Made by a program: the position numbers and the translations under genes. The notes under the pieces were generated by a model that searched no databases, had not been told where the DNA came from, and saw only the letters and a program-made list of their open reading frames with translations. Shown here one piece after another: positions 13,150-20,660 of a stretch of DNA of 20,660 nucleotides. Origin of the DNA: Nitrospiria bacterium (lineage in GTDB: Bacteria > Nitrospirota > CAKKRA01 > 9FT-COMBO-42-15); assembly GCA_919902475.1 (NCBI GenBank), contig CAKKRA010000374.1, positions 1 to 20,660 of the forward strand, given 5' to 3'. Each line of letters opens with the position of its first letter. The stretch's first letter is position 1.

Positions 13150-13961
13150 CATTACTTGTAAGGCCGTATATAACACTTACAACAGACTTTGGCCTGAAAG
13201 ATCATTTTGTCGGCACAATGAAGGGCGTTATAATTAATATAAACCCCTTAGTTAAGATAATTGATATATCCCATCAAATATCGCCGCAGGATATAGATGA
13301 AGCAGGTTTTGTGCTGGAGTGTGCGTATAAATATTTTCCGCCATATACAATTCATGTAGTTGTTGTTGACCCGGAGGTTGGAAGCGCAAGAAAGCCTCTG
13401 CTTGTTGTTAGCGATAGATACTATTTTATTGCGCCGGACAATGGCGTGCTTTCATTTTTATATAATAATGAAGAGGAGCCTGTAAAGGTAATTGAGATTA
13501 ATGCAGAGCACTATTTTCTTGAATCACCGGGATTTACCTTCCACGGCAGGGATATCTTTGCGCCTGTTGCAGCATGGCTTTCAAAAGGGGTGGATATCAA
13601 TAATTTTGGCATTGAAATAGAAAATTATGTTAAGCGAACCATTCCAAAAGCAGAAGTTTTCGGCAAAGACCTTATAAGGGGAAGGGTATCGCATATAGAT
13701 AAATTCGGCAATCTTATATCCAACATAAAGAGAAGCCATATTGACGAATTAGCTGCAAAGACAGGCAAGGGGAAATTTGAGATACATATAAAGGATATTA
13801 AGATTGGCAGTCTTAATCAGTTTTATGCGCAGGGCGACAGGGGAAAACCGAATGCTGTTATAAACAGCAATGGTTATGTTGAAATATACTGCTATATGGG
13901 AAATGCAAAAGAGGCATTAAAGGCTGTTAAAGGCGATGAAGTTGGGGTGGTGATAAAATAA
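13146..13961 (+). CDS. SAM hydrolase (S-adenosyl-L-methionine hydroxide adenosyltransferase, DUF62)
   Basis: This 271-residue protein belongs to the DUF62 family related to fluorinase and chlorinase. Housekeeping members hydrolyse S-adenosylmethionine to adenosine and methionine. It has TTDFGLKDHFVGTMKGVI (12-29), VVDPEVGSARKPL with D75 and R82, FIAPDNGVLS (about 94-103) and H133 in TFHGRDIFAP. The Asp/Arg/His spacing matches the triad described for archaeal SAM hydrolase, which favours hydrolysis over halogenation. It overlaps pyrD by 4 nt and is the last gene of the pyrimidine operon, so its product would vary with pyrimidine demand; the physiological link is not known. Confidence 0.9.
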   Translation: MTLLVRPYITLTTDFGLKDHFVGTMKGVIININPLVKIIDISHQISPQDIDEAGFVLECAYKYFPPYTIHVVVVDPEVGSARKPLLVVSDRYYFIAPDNGVLSFLYNNEEEPVKVIEINAEHYFLESPGFTFHGRDIFAPVAAWLSKGVDINNFGIEIENYVKRTIPKAEVFGKDLIRGRVSHIDKFGNLISNIKRSHIDELAAKTGKGKFEIHIKDIKIGSLNQFYAQGDRGKPNAVINSNGYVEIYCYMGNAKEALKAVKGDEVGVVIK

Positions 13962-14080
13962 TTTTGGGTCAAAATTATAAGATTATATTTTAACAACAAT
14001 TCACCTGTCATTCTTTTCTCATTAAAGGTCAGGCCTTAGTAGAAACCCCTTATTTTTGCTTAAAAAAGTGAGTTTTTGTA

Positions 14081-14110
14081 TTGACTTCTCTTAGAGAATT
14101 CCTATATACT
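14081..14110 (+). promoter_or_regulatory. Promoter for argS and following genes
   Basis: TTGACT (14081-14086) and TATACT (14105-14110) are separated by 18 nt. A perfect inverted repeat TTCTC-TTA-GAGAA (14086-14098) lies in the spacer, where a repressor could block polymerase. The start codon is about 40 nt downstream of the -10 box. Confidence 0.65.
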
Positions 14111-14149
14111 CCAACTTTTATTGAAGTTATTTTATGACAGGTGCTGATT

Positions 14150-15871
14150 GTGAAAGAGGCGTTATCCAATATCCTCTATAATGCATTAACAGAGGCAAAG
14201 AAAAAGGGTGAGTTAAAGATAAAGGATGAGCCTTTGATTGTCCTTGAGATACCAAAGGACGAGACAAAGGGTGATGTTGCAACTACTGTTGCAATGGCGC
14301 TTGCAGCATCAGAAAAGAAAAAGCCGAGGGATATTGCAGAGATTATTGTTAAACACATCAAGGATGAAGCCGGCATAATAGATAAGATTGATATTGCAGG
14401 TCCGGGTTTTATAAATTTTCTTTTAAAGAACGAATATTATCATCAGATATTAAAACAGATAGATAAGGAAGGAAAAGACTACGGCAGCGTAGATATTGGA
14501 AAGGGCGAGAAGGTTCAGGTTGAGTTTGTGAGCGCTAATCCAACAGGCCCGCTTCATGTTGGTCATGGAAGAGGGGCTGCTGTGGGCGATGCCTTGTCCA
14601 ATCTGCTTGCTGCAGCAGGTTATGATGTAACGCGTGAATTTTATATCAATGACGCTGGCAGGCAGGTCAGGCTTCTTGCAGAGTCATCCTACTGTAGTTG
14701 CATGGGTAAGCCCATTCCAGCGGATGGGTATCATGGTGCTTATATTGACGAAATTGCTGCTTCAGCGAAGACGGTTATATCTGACATAAAAAAAAGGATT
14801 TATGCAGGACCAATTGACGATAAAGGTGCTGCTGCCGCATCGCAAGCGATTAGCTTGAATTTTCCGAATGTGTCATTTGAGGAAAGTGAGGCTTTTTTTG
14901 CATGGCATAGCAAAAAATGCTTGCTTGAGGAGATTCGGAAGGATTTAGAGGACTTCGGCGTTCGGTTTGACAACTGGTTCAGCGAGCAGAGTCTCTTAAA
15001 TGATAGCTCAGTCAAGAAGTCTATTGAGGAGCTCAAAGAGCGTGGTTTTGCATATGAAAAGGATGATGCCCTCTGGCTGCGCTCTACGGCCTTTGGGGAT
15101 GACAAGGACAGGGTGGTGATAAAGAAGGATGGCAGCTATACATATCTTGCTACAGATATAGCATACCATCGGAATAAGCTTTCAAGAGGGTTTAAAAGCC
15201 TCATAAACATCTGGGGCGCTGATCATCACGGCTATATACCGCGCGTTCAGGCTGTAATACAGGCATTTGGCCATCCAAAAGATACGCTTCATGTTCTGCT
15301 TGTGCAGCTTGTGGCTGTACTGCGGCAGGGCAAGCCTGTGCCTATGTCCAAACGAGCAGGGGATTTTGTTACGCTTAGGGAGGTGGTTCAGGAGGTTGGA
15401 AGCGACGCAGCGAGATTCTTCTTTTTAATGAGGCGTTCAGACAGTCATCTTGATTTTGATTTGGAGCTAGCAAAGAAGCAGTCCAGCGAGAACCCTGTTT
15501 ATTATGTTCAGTATGCGCATGCAAGGCTGTGCAGTGTAGAAAGGCAGGCAGAGGAGAGGGGGATAAAGATTCCTGATGCAGATAGTGTGGATTTTGGGCT
15601 GTTAAAACTCCCTGAGGAAAGAAATATGATGAAGCAATTGGCCTTATATCCAATAACCATTGAAGGCGCAGCAAGGGCATTAGAGCCGCACAGGATTACA
15701 TTTTATTTGCAGAACTTAGCAGGCCTGCTTCATAATTATTATTTTCATCACAGGATTATTATAGATGATAAACCATTGACTGATGCAAGGCTTGTATTAA
15801 TGAAGGGTGTGAGGCAGGTTATAAAGAATGCATTGGGGATTCTGGGCATTTCAGCGCCAGAAAAAATGTAA
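14150..15871 (+). CDS. argS: Arginyl-tRNA synthetase
   Basis: ArgS charges tRNA-Arg. I choose GTG at 14150 (573 residues) because AGGTG lies 6 nt upstream and the protein then begins (M)KEALSNILYNALTEA; a GTG at 14141 has no good ribosome site. The class I signature is HVGH at 136-139 within SANPTGPLHVGHGRGA. The KMSKS loop is replaced by the ArgRS-typical PVPMSKRAGDFVTL (M399-S400-K401-R402). The N-terminal Add-1 domain and the C-terminal anticodon-binding helical domain, ending near VIKNALGILGI, are both present. It starts the second operon; tgt follows after 12 nt. Confidence 0.96.
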   Translation: MKEALSNILYNALTEAKKKGELKIKDEPLIVLEIPKDETKGDVATTVAMALAASEKKKPRDIAEIIVKHIKDEAGIIDKIDIAGPGFINFLLKNEYYHQILKQIDKEGKDYGSVDIGKGEKVQVEFVSANPTGPLHVGHGRGAAVGDALSNLLAAAGYDVTREFYINDAGRQVRLLAESSYCSCMGKPIPADGYHGAYIDEIAASAKTVISDIKKRIYAGPIDDKGAAAASQAISLNFPNVSFEESEAFFAWHSKKCLLEEIRKDLEDFGVRFDNWFSEQSLLNDSSVKKSIEELKERGFAYEKDDALWLRSTAFGDDKDRVVIKKDGSYTYLATDIAYHRNKLSRGFKSLINIWGADHHGYIPRVQAVIQAFGHPKDTLHVLLVQLVAVLRQGKPVPMSKRAGDFVTLREVVQEVGSDAARFFFLMRRSDSHLDFDLELAKKQSSENPVYYVQYAHARLCSVERQAEERGIKIPDADSVDFGLLKLPEERNMMKQLALYPITIEGAARALEPHRITFYLQNLAGLLHNYYFHHRIIIDDKPLTDARLVLMKGVRQVIKNALGILGISAPEKM

Positions 15872-15883
15872 ATAGGGCTACTT

Positions 15884-17014
15884 GTGAAATTCAAGGTTCT
15901 GAAAAAGGAGGCAAAAACTTCAGCAAGGCTTGGAAAGATTACTGTTTCACATGGCGAGATAAATACCCCGATCTTTGCGCCGGTAGGGACAGCAGGCATA
16001 GTAAAGACATTATCTAAGGAAGACCTCACCTCAGTCGGCGCTGAGATGATATTGTGCAACACCTATCATCTCTTTTTAAGGCCCGGGCATGAGCTGATTA
16101 AAAGGATGGGCGGCCTGCATAGGTTTATATCATGGGATAAGCCGATTTTAACTGACAGCGGCGGTTTTCAGGTCTTTAGCCTTGGAGAGCTAAGGAAGAT
16201 AACTGAGGAGGGGGTGATATTTCAATCTCATCTTGACGGAGGCCAGAAGCACTTTATTACGCCAGAGACAGCAATTGAAATACAGGAGGAGCTTGGCGCT
16301 GATATAATAATGACCTTTGATGAGTGCATCCCTTATCCATCTACTTATGATTATACAAAGACATCCATGGAGATGACAACAAGATGGGCAAGAAGGTGCA
16401 AGGAGGCGCATAAAAAAGAGGGGCAGTCGCTATTCGGCATTGTTCAAGGCGGCTTTTTTCAGGACTTGAGAAAAATTAGTGCAAATGATATAGTAGACAT
16501 CGGTTTTGACGGCTATGCAATAGGCGGTCTTAGTGTTGGCGAGACAAAGCCGCAGATGTATGAGACGATAGATACTGTAATGCCATATCTGCCTGAGGAT
16601 AAGCCGAGATACTTGATGGGTGTTGGCACGCCAGAGGATTTGATTGAGGGCGTAATGCGCGGCGCTGATATGTTTGACTGTGTTATGCCGACAAGGCATG
16701 CAAGAAACGGCTCGCTCTTTACATCCGAGGGTATTATAAATATCAAGAATGCGCCTTACACAGAAGACCCTGAGCCTCTTGATAAGAACTGCGGATGTTA
16801 TACATGCAGGAACTATTCAAGGGCATATTTAAGGCATCTCTTTATGGCAAAGGAGATGTCTGTTTTAAGGTTTAACACAATACACAATCTGTATTATTAT
16901 CTTAATCTGATGAAGAATATCAGAGAGGCGGTTAAAGAGGATAGGTTTTTGGAGTTTAGAAAAGAATTTTATAAAAATCGGAGGGAAACAGATGGAACAG
17001 TTTTTAGTAATTAG
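15884..17014 (+). CDS. tgt: Queuine tRNA-ribosyltransferase (tRNA-guanine transglycosylase)
   Basis: Tgt exchanges guanine-34 for preQ1 in GUN-anticodon tRNAs on the path to queuosine. The 376-residue length is normal. Active-site elements are D91 in LTDSGGFQVFSL and the nucleophile D265 in MFDCVMPTRHARNG. The zinc site is C303, C305, C308 (CGCYTC) and H334. The start is GTG at 15884 with AGGG 6 nt upstream. Its last 23 nt overlap yajC, whose ribosome site GGAGG lies inside the tgt end, implying coupled translation. queA is not in the window. Confidence 0.96.
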   Translation: MKFKVLKKEAKTSARLGKITVSHGEINTPIFAPVGTAGIVKTLSKEDLTSVGAEMILCNTYHLFLRPGHELIKRMGGLHRFISWDKPILTDSGGFQVFSLGELRKITEEGVIFQSHLDGGQKHFITPETAIEIQEELGADIIMTFDECIPYPSTYDYTKTSMEMTTRWARRCKEAHKKEGQSLFGIVQGGFFQDLRKISANDIVDIGFDGYAIGGLSVGETKPQMYETIDTVMPYLPEDKPRYLMGVGTPEDLIEGVMRGADMFDCVMPTRHARNGSLFTSEGIINIKNAPYTEDPEPLDKNCGCYTCRNYSRAYLRHLFMAKEMSVLRFNTIHNLYYYLNLMKNIREAVKEDRFLEFRKEFYKNRRETDGTVFSN

Positions 17015-17327
17015 CAATGCCTTTGCTGCCGGAGCAGTAGGAGGCGGTTTACCAGAGAGTGTAAGCCCATACATGAGCCTGTTGCCGTGGGTTGTAATCT
17101 TTGCTATCTTTTATTTTGTGATGATAATGCCGCAAATGAAAAGGCAGAAGAAGCACAAGTCATTCCTTGAAGGTTTGAAAAAGGGGGATAAGGTGGTAAC
17201 AACAGGAGGGATAATCGGAACAATAGATGCGATTACCGATAAGATCATAACCCTCAAGATAGCGGACAACTGCAAGATTAAGATAGTAAGGGATACTATT
17301 TCAGGGGCATACGGCGGGGAAGAGTAG
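16992..17327 (+). CDS. yajC: Sec translocon accessory subunit YajC
   Basis: YajC is a small inner-membrane protein that associates with SecDF in protein export. The 111-residue protein has one transmembrane helix at about 29-46 (LLPWVVIFAIFYFVMIMPQ) followed by the conserved RQKKHKSFLEGLKKGDKVVTTGGIIG cytoplasmic segment. The N-terminal 28 residues are longer and more Gly/Ala-rich than in many homologues. GGAGG sits just upstream of the ATG. Linkage to tgt on one side and secDF on the other is the classic gene order. Confidence 0.95.
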   Translation: MEQFLVISNAFAAGAVGGGLPESVSPYMSLLPWVVIFAIFYFVMIMPQMKRQKKHKSFLEGLKKGDKVVTTGGIIGTIDAITDKIITLKIADNCKIKIVRDTISGAYGGEE

Positions 17328-17375
17328 AAAGACAAAGCACGAATAAATTCGCGCCTGCATTGCAAATAGAAATAT

Positions 17376-18107
17376 ATGACCAAGCTTACATTAGACGATT
17401 TAAAGAATAATAAAAAGATTCGGATATACCTTGAAAAGGCAGATGCGCACCTTGCAGGCATAGGATATACAGAGCACGGCTTGAGGCATGCAAATATTGT
17501 CGGCAAGAGGGCGCAGGATATACTCCTTAAATTAAATTATAAGGACGGTGACGCAAGGCTTGCTGCAATTGCAGGCTTTCTGCATGATATTGGAAATATG
17601 GTCGGCAGGGTGAATCACGGCCAGGCAGGAGCGCTCCTTGTCAGGGCAATACTTGAAGATATAGGCATGGATATAGAGGATATTGTGCTTGTGATGGGCG
17701 CAATAGCAAATCATGAGGAGGATACAGGGGATCCGACAAATATAGTATCAGCATCTTTGATTATTGCAGACAAGTCAGATGTTCACCGCTCAAGGGTGAG
17801 GAATCCAAGCCTTATCTCAGCAGCATTAATACTTGATAATAAGATGGATCCAATGTCAGCGCCTGGCGGGACAACAATGGGATTTTATGACATCCATGAC
17901 AGGGTGAATTATGCTGCTACAGAATCTGAACTGAAGGTTGATCCTATTGAAAAGTCTATTGTCCTTGAGCTTAGCATTGATACAAGGATTTCAGGCGTTA
18001 TGGATTATTTTGAGATATTCTTATCAAGGATGATAATATGCAGAAGGGCAGCTAAATTTCTTGGCTGCGATTTTCATCTTATAATAAATAAAGTAAGGCT
18101 GTCGTAA
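17376..18107 (+). CDS. HD-domain phosphohydrolase of unknown substrate
   Basis: This 243-residue protein carries an HD metal-dependent phosphohydrolase domain: H38 (TEHGLRHAN), H70-D71 (GFLHDIGN), H81 (RVNHGQAG), H113 (IANHEED) and D132 (IADKSD). The second and third histidines match the wider bimetal HD pattern seen in nucleotide and cyclic-dinucleotide phosphodiesterases. The C-terminal 80 residues are mostly beta/alpha of unknown role. No signal peptide or membrane helix is seen, so it is cytoplasmic. It interrupts the usual yajC-secD neighbourhood; a link to export or tRNA modification is not shown. The ATG lacks a clear ribosome site. Confidence 0.85.
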   Translation: MTKLTLDDLKNNKKIRIYLEKADAHLAGIGYTEHGLRHANIVGKRAQDILLKLNYKDGDARLAAIAGFLHDIGNMVGRVNHGQAGALLVRAILEDIGMDIEDIVLVMGAIANHEEDTGDPTNIVSASLIIADKSDVHRSRVRNPSLISAALILDNKMDPMSAPGGTTMGFYDIHDRVNYAATESELKVDPIEKSIVLELSIDTRISGVMDYFEIFLSRMIICRRAAKFLGCDFHLIINKVRLS

Positions 18108-18108
18108 T

Positions 18109-18136
18109 TGCAAATTGTAAAATGCAAAACGTAAAA
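18109..18136 (+). repeat. Tandem 14-nt repeat upstream of secD
   Basis: Two abutting copies of the unit TGCAAANNGTAAAA (18109-18122 and 18123-18136) agree at 12 of 14 positions. They sit just ahead of the secD ribosome site (AGGGGG) and may be a small phrase repeat rather than a binding site. Confidence 0.6.
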
Positions 18137-18157
18137 TAAAGAACTAAGGGGGTTATT

Positions 18158-19705
18158 ATGATAAAAGGTTTCAAGTGGAAGCTGATTATTATCCTGCTTG
18201 TCTTAGGTGTTTCTATATGGTATGCCCACCCATTGGAAAAGAAGATTAATCTCGGTCTTGATCTTCAGGGCGGCATGCACCTTGTGCTCGGCGTTGATGC
18301 TGAAAAGGCTGTTGAAGGCACAGTAAGCAGGAATCTTGGCGATATAAAAGAGCTCTTTAACCAGAAAAACATTCAGGCAGAGTCTATTATTAAAGAAGGA
18401 AACAAGATTGTCATTAAGACAAATGTCAAGGAAGATGAGAAAAAGATCAAAGAGACTATTGGCAATGAATATCCTTCTTTAGATATTAAGGCGTCAGACA
18501 GCAGGATTGAGATTTCCATGACCAATAAGGAGATTACTGATATTAAGGAACATGCTGTGCTTCAGGCGCTTGAGACAATAAGAAACAGGATTGACGAATT
18601 TGGCGTTTCAGAGCCGACAATACAGAAACAGAGTGAATCGCAGATACTGATTCAGCTTCCTGGAATAAAGGATATTGAAAGGGCAAAGAAGCTTATAGGC
18701 AGGACTGCGTTGCTTGAATTTAAGATTGTGGATGATGAGAGTGATTTGAGCAAGGCATTAAAAGGCGAGATGCCGCAGGGCGATGTAATAGCTTATGAAA
18801 AGAAGGCGGATAAAGAGAGCGGCAAGACAGAGAAGATTCCATTTCTTTTGAAGGATAAAACATTAATGACAGGAGATGGGATATCCAATGCACAGGTTAG
18901 CTTCAACTGCGGCGACAAGACGCCGCCTTGTATTGCACTTACCTTTAATCCGCGGGGTGCAAGGCTATTTGAAAGGGTTACAGCAGAGAATGTAAACAAG
19001 AGGCTGGCGATTGTGCTTGACGGCAATATACATTCAGCGCCTATGATAAATGAAAAGATATCAGGAGGAAAGGCTCTTATTACAGGGAGCTTTACAGATG
19101 CAGAGGCAATGGATGTTGCTATTGTGCTTCGCGCAGGCGCTTTGCCTGCGCCTATTCAGATACTTGAGGACAGAACAGTTGGTCCGTCGCTTGGCAATGA
19201 TTCTATAAAAAAGGGCGTTTTCTCAGCAATTATCGGCGGCATACTTGTTGTTATATTTATGGTTATATACTATAAATTTTCAGGTATTATTGCAAATGTT
19301 GCTTTGGTATTAAATGTTGTTATTCTTCTTGGCGCTATGGCTGGGTTTGGCGCAACATTAACGCTTCCCGGCATTGCAGGAATAATACTTACAATCGGTA
19401 TGGCAGTTGATGCCAATGTGCTTATATATGAAAGGATAAGGGAGGAGATACGCAACGGAAGGACGCCGCGTTCAGCAGTTGATATGGGTTTTTCAAAGGC
19501 ATTTATAACTATCTTTGATTCAAATCTTACAACACTGATTACTGCTGTTGTACTTTATCTTTTTGGCACAGGGCCTGTAAAGGGGTTTGCAGTTACATTA
19601 ACCATAGGTATTATTGCAAGCATGTTTACTGCTGTATTTGTTTCAAGATTCATATTTGATTTGATATTAAGCAGGAAATCAGAGGTAAAGAAGATAAGTA
19701 TATAA
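18158..19705 (+). CDS. secD: Protein-export membrane protein SecD
   Basis: SecD, with SecF, uses the proton-motive force to pull secreted proteins through SecYEG on the periplasmic side. The 515-residue protein has an N-terminal helix (about 8-22), the signature LGLDLQGGMHLVLGVD (32-47), a large periplasmic P1 region, and a C-terminal bundle of helices from about residue 350 with the motif GMAVDANVLIYERIREE. Length and order match stand-alone bacterial SecD rather than a SecDF fusion. AGGGGG precedes the ATG. secF follows after 10 nt. Confidence 0.97.
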   Translation: MIKGFKWKLIIILLVLGVSIWYAHPLEKKINLGLDLQGGMHLVLGVDAEKAVEGTVSRNLGDIKELFNQKNIQAESIIKEGNKIVIKTNVKEDEKKIKETIGNEYPSLDIKASDSRIEISMTNKEITDIKEHAVLQALETIRNRIDEFGVSEPTIQKQSESQILIQLPGIKDIERAKKLIGRTALLEFKIVDDESDLSKALKGEMPQGDVIAYEKKADKESGKTEKIPFLLKDKTLMTGDGISNAQVSFNCGDKTPPCIALTFNPRGARLFERVTAENVNKRLAIVLDGNIHSAPMINEKISGGKALITGSFTDAEAMDVAIVLRAGALPAPIQILEDRTVGPSLGNDSIKKGVFSAIIGGILVVIFMVIYYKFSGIIANVALVLNVVILLGAMAGFGATLTLPGIAGIILTIGMAVDANVLIYERIREEIRNGRTPRSAVDMGFSKAFITIFDSNLTTLITAVVLYLFGTGPVKGFAVTLTIGIIASMFTAVFVSRFIFDLILSRKSEVKKISI

Positions 19706-19715
19706 AGGAGCAGAT

Positions 19716-20609
19716 ATGGAAATCATAAAACCAGGCACTAAAATAGACTTTATTGGAAAGATGAGATATGCTGTTGCGCTTTCTATTATTGTTATTGCCA
19801 TAGGCATTGGCGCAATGATTTTAAAAGGCGGGTTGAATTACGGAATTGATTTTGCTGGCGGCACATTGGTGGAATTAAGATTTAAAAATGAACCATCAAT
19901 AGACAAGGTGCGCGATTCTTTAAGAAAGATAGAATTGGGCGAAAGCATAATACAGCAGTTTGGGGATGCGAGAGATATTCTGATAAGGGTTGAAAAATCG
20001 TCCGAGGGCATCGAAGGCTTAGGTGATAAGATTAAAAAGACCATTGAAGGTGATTTTCAGGCCGAGGCCATTGAAATACGGAGGGTTGAGATGGTCGGGC
20101 CTCAGGTTGGCAAGGATCTTCAGTGGAAGGCATTGCTTGCCATATTCTATTCAATGTTAGGCATAGTCGTCTATGTTGCATGGAGATTCCAGTTTAAATG
20201 GGGCATTGCTGCTATTATTGCCCTTGCACACGATGTGCTGATTACGCTCGGCGCCTTTGCAATAACAGGCAGAGAGTTTACCCTGCCAGTGCTTGCAGCA
20301 GTGCTTACAATTGTTGGTTTTTCAATAAATGACACTATAGTTACCTTTGACAGGATCCGTGAGAATTTAAGATTAAGGAATAAGGAGACCTTTGAGTCAA
20401 TAGTAAATATCAGCATAAATGAGACTCTGAGCAGGACATTTTTGACTTCATTGACAGTTCTGATTGTTACACTTATCCTATTTATATATGGCGGCGAGGT
20501 GATTCACGATTTTGCCTTTGCATTGCTTGTTGGATTTGTTGCAGGGGTATATTCATCTATATATATTGCCGCGCCACTCCTTATATTCTGGAAGGAAAAA
20601 AAGAAGTAG
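19716..20609 (+). CDS. secF: Protein-export membrane protein SecF
   Basis: SecF forms the RND-like export motor with SecD. The 297-residue protein has the N-terminal helix (about 19-38), the signature YGIDFAGGTLVELRF (42-56), a periplasmic domain, and a C-terminal five-helix bundle with GFSINDTIVTFDRIRENLR, whose Asp is the probable proton-path residue. AAGGAG lies 7 nt upstream of the ATG. It is the last gene of this operon within the window. Confidence 0.97.
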   Translation: MEIIKPGTKIDFIGKMRYAVALSIIVIAIGIGAMILKGGLNYGIDFAGGTLVELRFKNEPSIDKVRDSLRKIELGESIIQQFGDARDILIRVEKSSEGIEGLGDKIKKTIEGDFQAEAIEIRRVEMVGPQVGKDLQWKALLAIFYSMLGIVVYVAWRFQFKWGIAAIIALAHDVLITLGAFAITGREFTLPVLAAVLTIVGFSINDTIVTFDRIRENLRLRNKETFESIVNISINETLSRTFLTSLTVLIVTLILFIYGGEVIHDFAFALLVGFVAGVYSSIYIAAPLLIFWKEKKK

Positions 20610-20610
20610 C

Positions 20611-20638
20611 AGGCTGTTGAAAAAGTCATCAACAGCCT
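20611..20638. terminator. Hairpin after secF, possible terminator
   Basis: AGGCTGTTGA (20611-20620) pairs perfectly with TCAACAGCCT (20629-20638) across an 8-nt loop, beginning 1 nt after the secF stop. The strong 10-bp stem suits a terminator, but no T-run follows, so it may instead be rho-dependent, an mRNA-stabilising hairpin, or a dispersed palindrome cut near the window end. Confidence 0.5.
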
Positions 20639-20660
20639 TGATTACACAGATTAGAAAAAA

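Noticed and set aside
13962..14080. Terminator after the SAM hydrolase gene
   Set aside because: Only A/T-only pairing around 13975-13995 is visible, too weak to call, so the end of the pyrimidine transcript is left open.

Overview
The window reads as a piece of a bacterial chromosome (AT-leaning, many AGG, ATA and AAA codons, several GTG/TTG starts) in two unlike parts. The core is a very dense operon of pyrimidine-synthesis genes followed by a tRNA/protein-export block in the order argS, tgt, yajC, HD-domain gene, secD, secF. The tgt-yajC-secDF linkage, a PyrR attenuator and greA directly behind carB suggest a deep-branching Gram-negative-type lineage such as Desulfobacterota or Nitrospirota. 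This placement is inference; there is no rRNA here to settle it.

Region 1 (about 1-3120, genes all on the minus strand) is accessory DNA. It holds an edge-truncated membrane protein, a VapBC toxin-antitoxin pair, a DUF4160/DUF2442 pair, an orphan winged-helix plus PD-(D/E)XK nuclease-like gene, and a small two-helix membrane protein broken by one in-frame TGA. Two structures with the architecture of integron attC sites lie between these genes (1203-1262 and 2627-2689). They have R boxes, 5-nt unpaired spacers, and L boxes whose pairing leaves extrahelical bases on one strand. No integrase gene is visible, so this looks like a cassette cluster lacking an integrase (CALIN-type) parked beside the pyrimidine operon.

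Region 2 (about 3175-3440) is the control region. A minus-strand terminator faces the cassettes. A sigma70-type promoter then drives rightward transcription into a PyrR-type attenuator, which consists of a PyrR-binding hairpin followed by an intrinsic terminator before pyrR.

Region 3 (3463-13961, plus strand) is pyrR-pyrB-pyrC-carA-carB-greA-pyrK-pyrD-SAM hydrolase. Together these make dihydroorotate and orotate from glutamine, bicarbonate and aspartate; pyrE and pyrF are not in the window. Most junctions overlap by 4 nt or are a few nt apart. The two large gaps (pyrC-carA, carA-carB) are filled with palindromic dispersed repeats. Related short repeats have entered coding sequence in frame: a linker in carB, the N-terminus of pyrD, and the interdomain linker of carA.

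Region 4 (about 14081-20609, plus strand) begins with its own promoter and carries argS, tgt, yajC, an HD-domain phosphohydrolase, secD and secF, ending in a hairpin near the window edge. No CRISPR array, rRNA, tRNA or intact transposase was seen. The most unusual features are the cassette cluster and the in-frame repeat insertions into essential biosynthetic enzymes; I did not find a clearly new multi-gene system.
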